From: Hofstenia miamia
Taxonomy: Eukaryota > Xenacoelomorpha > Acoela
Assembly (NCBI GenBank): GCA_004352715.1
Contig: SCFE01000016.1
Location: 593,370-657,369 of the forward strand
Direction of reading: 5' to 3'
Length of the DNA: 64,000 nt
A model generated the notes under the pieces. That model made no database searches, was not told the origin of the DNA, and saw only the letters and a program-made list of their open reading frames with translations. Position 1 is the stretch's first letter. The number at the start of each line of letters is the position of its first letter. This document shows, in pieces, positions 58,441-64,000 of this stretch. The position numbers and the translations under genes are program-made.

Positions 58441-60151
58441 TAAATTCTGTTAGATATTTATATTTTTTGCTGATTTGGTCATGTATTTTGGTTCAGTAAT
58501 TGTGACATCACTGCTTCAAATCAAAATATTTAAAACAAATAGTTGTACATTTTCTAACATTCTATAAAATATAAGTCCAATTATTATTTTGACAAAATTT
58601 ATTAATTGCAAATAGGTCCTAATCAGTACTCAAATGTCCTAATTTCTTTCATGCTAATAGTTTTGAAATACTTTAAAATTAGCAATGTAATCCAGGTTAG
58701 CCAAACATAAGTTATTGCGTACTATATAAAGAAACATGAAATAAATTCTAAAACGACTGCAAAATTTATAATTACTACGAGCTACCCCGCCAGGCATTTT
58801 CTTATCCCAACCATATGGAACAACCTAGATACCTCCTTGCTTTTGTAGTTAACAACAATTGTCTGAAAGTCAATCAATGCTGTTGAGTAAAAAGTCAAAA
58901 AGTCAATATACTTCCAAACCTAAATAGAGTTTTCTTATTACCCATTCGAAGATTTAGGGTAGTTGTCATTATCCATGTAGGAACCAATAAAGAACATGAA
59001 TTCCTGATTAATGTATTATCTATGATGATCCGATTCATAACTCGACTCCCCAGTTCAAGAATGGGCTAACTTATATATCGTATGGCATTCTCAAAATGAA
59101 CTATATCACGTGAACTAATGAGTTAGACCACTTTTGAATTTTCAAATTTCAGTTCCAATTTGAATTTTCGTGGCAGAAAAACTGAAAAGCAGTTAAACCT
59201 TGGTTAAATTGGTAGGAAATGGTTTATAGAAACTGTGATCAATTGTAAGTCACAATTCTCGAGTTAGACCATTTTTGAACTGAGACATTAAACTATGACG
59301 ACCAGGAACTTTTGTTTAACTTTTCCACACATTTTTTGCAGTAAAATAACATGCATTGAATGAAAACTTCAAATACCAAGTCCCACGAATTACAAAAACA
59401 TTAGTAAATGCAATGATTCTCTAGAATATATCACTTATGATAGCCTATTGAAATTTTACCAAAATCATTAGCACTGATTTTGAGCAACAAAGCCTTGAAA
59501 TGCCTCGGCCAATAATGAATCGATTTCATTAGAAATTTTCACGCAGCCTTCATATATCATTTAAAGACATTAATAGGCCTCTACAATTTTTCAGCTTCAT
59601 AGTGACATCTGGAGTATTATACATCAAAATTTTTTCTTCATTATACTTAGGTTTAAAAATTTAGAAAAAGTAAAATGAATTTGGTAAGCTAATAATTGTC
59701 AGCCATTTTAACCAATTTTCTTACCTTTGCAGTGATGCAACCAGTACGGGAACATGTTAGGGTTAAGATCAGGGTTAGGCAGCTATTTTTCTGAGGAAAT
59801 GCGAGTAATTTTTTATAAGATAGGCCTCAAATTTCCATATGGTTAGTTTTTCAATTTTGATTAACCATAATAAATGACAAGCATTTTAAATTCATCAAGA
59901 ATACATACCTAATTATATATTTTAAAATTCTTCAAAAACCAAGATCTCATATTGACAAAGCATCCTCTAATTATTTCTTGGTGTATAGCCCGAAAAGAGA
60001 AGAATAGCGGGTTGGCAACAATAGATCTTATGTTGATTTCTCAAACATTGAGGAAAATCACGTTTTAATGATGACATATGCTGGACATATTTTTGGCATT
60101 TTACTTATAAATATCAAAAACAAAAAATCAATCAATAATTAAATATTTACA
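58441..60151. other. Interval with dispersed blocks of duplicate D
   Basis: 58890-59050 and 60500-60560 match 38590-38920 in order. Between them 59060-60495 has no counterpart in copy 1 and shows no gene. It could be an insertion here or a deletion there. Confidence 0.5.
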
Positions 60152-60194
60152 GATGTGGTCCTTTGATATGCCCGGCATATCAAAGGACCACATC
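60152..60194. repeat. Perfect palindrome, 43 bp
   Basis: Arms of 21 bp starting GATGTGGTCCTTTGATATGC with a single central base; no mismatch. Confidence 0.95.
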
Positions 60195-60242
60195 ATTTTA
60201 AAGGATTATAGAAGAAGGCTTCTTCTATAATCCTTTAAAATG
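60194..60242. repeat. Perfect palindrome, 49 bp
   Basis: Arms of 24 bp starting CATTTTAAAGGATTATAG around one central G; no mismatch. Shares its first base with the end of the preceding palindrome. Confidence 0.95.
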
Positions 60243-62562
60243 AATTCAAAAGAAGAGAAAACAGTTGTCATCGTCAATTATTGATTGACCAGAAACACTA
60301 ATTCCATCTCTCCAATTATTGCTGATGAAATAAATTTATACGAATATACAAGCTCTCCTAGCAGTTGAGTTACTTTGCTATTCTCGCTTTCGGAAGCAGA
60401 AAGATGTTCCTCCGTGGTTAAGAAGGGTGACATTTTATATACCCTACGAAAGTCATCTCAGATTACAGCTATCGTACATGTTATTGAGCTATTTCAAAAT
60501 TAAAACCCCGGTGAATATTTCAAGAACTCCAGTAATTTGCAATAATTTTGAAAAAATAAATTTCTAATTTTAAGTCTATATTTATATATATATATGAGGC
60601 AGTTTTTAAATACCATATAATCCTTCGATGTTGAACGAACGAATCTAGGCCTGCATAACCACGGTTAAGTTTCCAACGTCATAGATAGCTGGCATTGATT
60701 TCACATGGGCGCTTGTTTCCTGTGAACTTACGTAGGTAAGAATTGTATAAATTTACCCAAATTATACCGACTGCAGTGAATGGAATAAATTTATATGAAA
60801 TGTGTTGAAAATAATATTTTAATTTTACATTTTATGTTTTTCCATTTGAGCATATTAATTATATTGGGTTTCTAACAAATAAAAACATTTTTATTGGGAA
60901 TAATCATAGAGTTGACCTCAAATTGACCGAATAGGTGTAAATTTCAGTTTTTTTGCGTCAATCCTTCTTCTAAATCTGAAAAATTACTGACAAATATTTT
61001 AGTATGGCGTCCATGTCCTATGTATGTGTTTAAAAGCGCTAAGACATTAAGTAAGCAGCGATATGCACATGGTGAAATCCATGATAGTAAGTAGTATACT
61101 GCACGATTGGCTTTTTTATTTTGAAAAATAATTTGCAATGGGAAAGGCTGGTCAAACATTTTACTAGTTTTCCGTATTTTGGGCGAACGTTTTGATGCTT
61201 TTGTAGTCATTTCTACTTATGCCATTTTCATTTATTTAGCTTCAGTTACAATCATACAGCGATCTACATTTGTTTTAAATTGATGAATACAAGACATGCA
61301 AATTAAATCGAAAACGATTAGACACTTGTGATTCCTAGAATACGAATATGTAATTATAAACTTCTCCATGACATTGATTCAATCTTGAAAATTTTGTTTG
61401 AATATTGAACAGTATTTATAAAAATGTTATTATCCCCTACATACATGCTCATTGGAAGTGCTAAAAAATATTTATATGGCTGGTCAGCACTGCTAGTCTC
61501 AATTTTTTCTGATGACAAAGTAATTTTTTCTATTGTTAATATTTTCAATGAAATTGACTGTGTATATTTGTACACATTTTGACTAAATCATGTAATTTTG
61601 GTCGATAGTCATAATATTTTCATGGCATATTTTTGTTGAAAACATTATATTTCGAGTGTCTTATGAATTGTAGCATTGAAATAATGGAAAAATTTTTCTT
61701 GTGAAACCATGTTATGACGTATAAATAACTCAAATTCAACTATTTTTTTCATATTCTCCATTTTGCGGAATGCTAATTCTTAAAAGATATCCTTAATACT
61801 AAATTATACCAATGTTTAGACCAAATTAATATATTTATAAATAGGGTCGAGTGAACAGTTATTTTTTATTTTTGAAAAAGGTGGTTCTAAAAAGCTGCCT
61901 GAACTTCTAAAATCACACTTTTTCATGTTTTTACGTATCTGTCTTGTTAACTCTTATATTTTTAATAGCAGGAGGCAAAATTGCAAAAACTTCTAAATAT
62001 CATCAAATTTTATAATTATGGCTCCATTCTGTACACCATTTTGTAGGGTTTCAAAAAACCAAGAAAGCCAATATAAACACTTCGAGGTTTTCTTGTAGAG
62101 ATATGCTGTTAAAGTTTCCTGGTATTACAATTGCACTAAATAATTCAATGGCATAACACAGAAATTGAATGGAAACGGTGAGCTTGACCTTATATGATTT
62201 TTTTGGTTTTTGTGAAGCACTATGAAATTGGGTAATATTTGGAGGATTTTGCAAATTTTCTCCCTTGCAAGAAAAAAAATAGTAGCAGAGTTAAAATGAC
62301 AACTACACAAAAACTTAAAGTGCTGTTTTCGAAGTAGAGATAGCTCTTCAAAACACATTTTCTCAAAAATTAAAAAAAAATTTCCCTCCACCCTAACCAT
62401 AAATGTTACCTGAGAAATATTAATTCAAAAATTCGTTTAAAAATCGACAATATTGATGTCATTTTAGATTAATATCTGAACCCGAACTCATATTGAATTT
62501 CTTGAATCAATATCTAAGAAGCCAGTCAGCCTACGTGCCTAATCTTAACCTAATCACTTGCA
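60243..62562. other. Gene-poor interval with short minus-strand frames
   Basis: Minus frames at 61210-60944 (88 codons), 61575-61354 (73) and 62400-62125 (91) are possible but match nothing I know. A TA tract lies at about 60580-60595. I do not call genes here. Confidence 0.4.
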
Positions 62563-62820
62563 ATGCAAAATCTTAAATTTCAATATTTTGAAGAATATAT
62601 TTCAAAATCCTATATTGAGCTATTTCATGATAAAAGTCTTCCATACAATAGTGAAACCTGGACAAGAATTAAATTTATGCTAACTTCAACTATTTTCGGT
62701 GATTCATTTACCAAAATTCTCCTAAAGATATTCTTTACTATATTCCCGGCACTTCATAATCACAAAATGGCTACTTCAATATCTGCAGTCATTCTATTAG
62801 GAATTTTTATGCTTCTATAA
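62563..62820 (+). CDS. Small hypothetical frame with C-terminal hydrophobic segment
   Basis: 85 codons from ATG 62563 to TAA 62820. The first half is hydrophilic and aromatic; the last 14 residues (SISAVILLGIFMLL) could be a membrane anchor. It lies about 290 bp before a polypurine tract and LTR, so it may be the tail of a third ORF of that element. No family recognised; could be chance. Confidence 0.25.
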   Translation: MQNLKFQYFEEYISKSYIELFHDKSLPYNSETWTRIKFMLTSTIFGDSFTKILLKIFFTIFPALHNHKMATSISAVILLGIFMLL

Positions 62821-63110
62821 ACAGAATTCAGAATAAAATTTAAACAGGTATACTGTTGTCATTTAAACACTTATACATTAAGCTTACTATTCTACAAAAT
62901 ATATATGCAAGAAACAGATTCGTTTTATAGTTTAATATTCGCAGAAATTTAAAATTCGAAAACTCATTACACTAAATATATAATATCCCAGTCAAAACCA
63001 CAGGAATAATAACTCCTAGATTCACCGCCTAAGGAAGGACTACCACCTCTCCATCATATAAACCTATATTCAATGCTTTTCATAGCATACTTTTTATAAA
63101 TTCAGGCCAG

Positions 63111-63125
63111 TTAAGGGGGGAGACG
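63111..63125 (+). other. Polypurine tract before LTR
   Basis: TTAAGGGGGGAGACG immediately before TGTACCC. G-rich tracts of this form are the plus-strand primer of Ty3/gypsy-type elements. Confidence 0.65.
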
Positions 63126-64000
63126 TGTACCCTCAAAATCAGCTGTTGATGTATATATTGTAGAATCAATACACTGCTTAGGATTGACCATAAATAGCTT
63201 TTACTATCATTTTATGTAGAATACAACCTGGATTTCCTACTTAGTAGTCGATCTCAACTATCTCTTACTGCTCAATTAATTAGACTATGTCTTGTGCAAT
63301 AACTTTATTGCTAAATTAGAAGACAGTTAATATTAATAAATAAGTTCTCTTTAGGAGCAGAAGATCTCATCAGGTCAGAACCCGAAGTGGTGCCATGCAA
63401 TCAGGAATGAAGTGGTTACCAGCAGCGATCTCCAATGCTATGCCATGGTTTGTGACTCATTAAAGAACTAGCTCAGAGAACGTGGTGGTGGTGTAAGGGA
63501 TCCTAGTGGTGCTTGCCCTATTTGATTTTGTACAATAATTGCTCTTGTTATTATCCTGGATTTGAAGAATGCCTCTCAGCCGGCCAGTAAGTTCAATGGT
63601 GAGAGTCCTTGAATAGCTACTCGTGTGCCCAAATGTTTAGATTGCCATTGTAATAATAATAAAACCTGATACAAAGCAAAGTTAAATCCAAACGATTTAT
63701 TTCATCAACTCATTGTAAATGTCACACAGTATTTATAGTAAAAATGTACAATGCTAACATATACCTGTTTTTCGTTCACTATTTTTTCCGTAGTTGAATT
63801 TCTTCTGCTAATCTTACGCAACATGTTAAATTTAGCTATCCAGTAGCAATGCAATTTCGGTTTGAACTTTTTGCCAAATCTTATGCCAAACGTATTATAA
63901 CTTAGTTTACAAAAATGTTCTAATTGATATAAAACAAGTTAATCAAAAATTAATAAAATAAAAGTTTTCAATATTGTCTTTTTCTCTTTGTCTACCGCCG
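63126..64000 (+). repeat. LTR-like repeat L4, copy 2 (3' LTR, runs off the window)
   Basis: Starts TGTACCCTC after the polypurine tract; similar to 46360-47838 along its length (TTGTAGAATC, GATTGACCATAA, TTTACAAAAATG blocks). The right end is outside the window. Confidence 0.6.

Overview
The window looks like a piece of an AT-rich metazoan (probably invertebrate) nuclear genome in draft assembly. There are no bacterial-style gene arrays. Instead it holds decayed retrotransposons and DNA transposons, (TA)n microsatellites, five gaps of exactly 1000 N (placeholders of unknown length), three shorter gaps and five single-N joins. I cannot name the species. Only one segment looks like host protein-coding sequence: a probable signal-peptide plus PAN/apple-like exon at 43139-43394.

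Layout. 1-2105 and 9118-10345 are two copies of one noncoding repeat. 3270-6942 is a CR1-group LINE: an ORF1 with an SGNH (GDSL-like) hydrolase fold, then an ORF2 with a 2A-like NPGP motif, an AP endonuclease and a broken reverse transcriptase. 8548-9009 (minus) is the C-terminus of a hAT transposase. 12321-12584 is a hAT MITE with a near-perfect 8-bp target duplication. 15706-16461 is a foldback element with 111-bp arms. 17166-18040 (minus) is decayed coding-like sequence of unknown origin. 19077-23466 is a second, strongly decayed LINE plus an LTR, printed twice because two overlapping contigs were joined by a single N. 22525-28880 is a minus-strand Ty3/gypsy relic (RNase H, integrase, unassigned third region, LTRs, primer-binding site). 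30299-32100 is a ZMYM1-type hAT pseudogene. 36831-37620 is a dead Tc1-like element. 39309-41298 is a TA-flanked mariner-superfamily element whose transposase becomes one open frame if the unmerged overlap is collapsed. 46360-47838 and 63126-64000 are copies of one LTR family. 48160-55241 is a minus-strand gag-only LTR element whose gag is interrupted by a plus-strand LTR element (49253-53798) with an ATGG target duplication. 56200-57190 is a large diverged inverted repeat. 57520-57700 carries CCHC zinc knuckles of a retroelement ORF1/gag. 60152-60242 holds two abutting perfect palindromes.

How the parts relate. The window is a record of layered insertions, not a pathway. The 34-39 kb and 57.9-60.6 kb segments share collinear noncoding blocks, so an older duplication was later filled by different elements. 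Almost every transposon gene is broken; the mariner copy is the one candidate for recent activity. Several apparent tandem duplications are most simply read as assembly artefacts at single-N joins.
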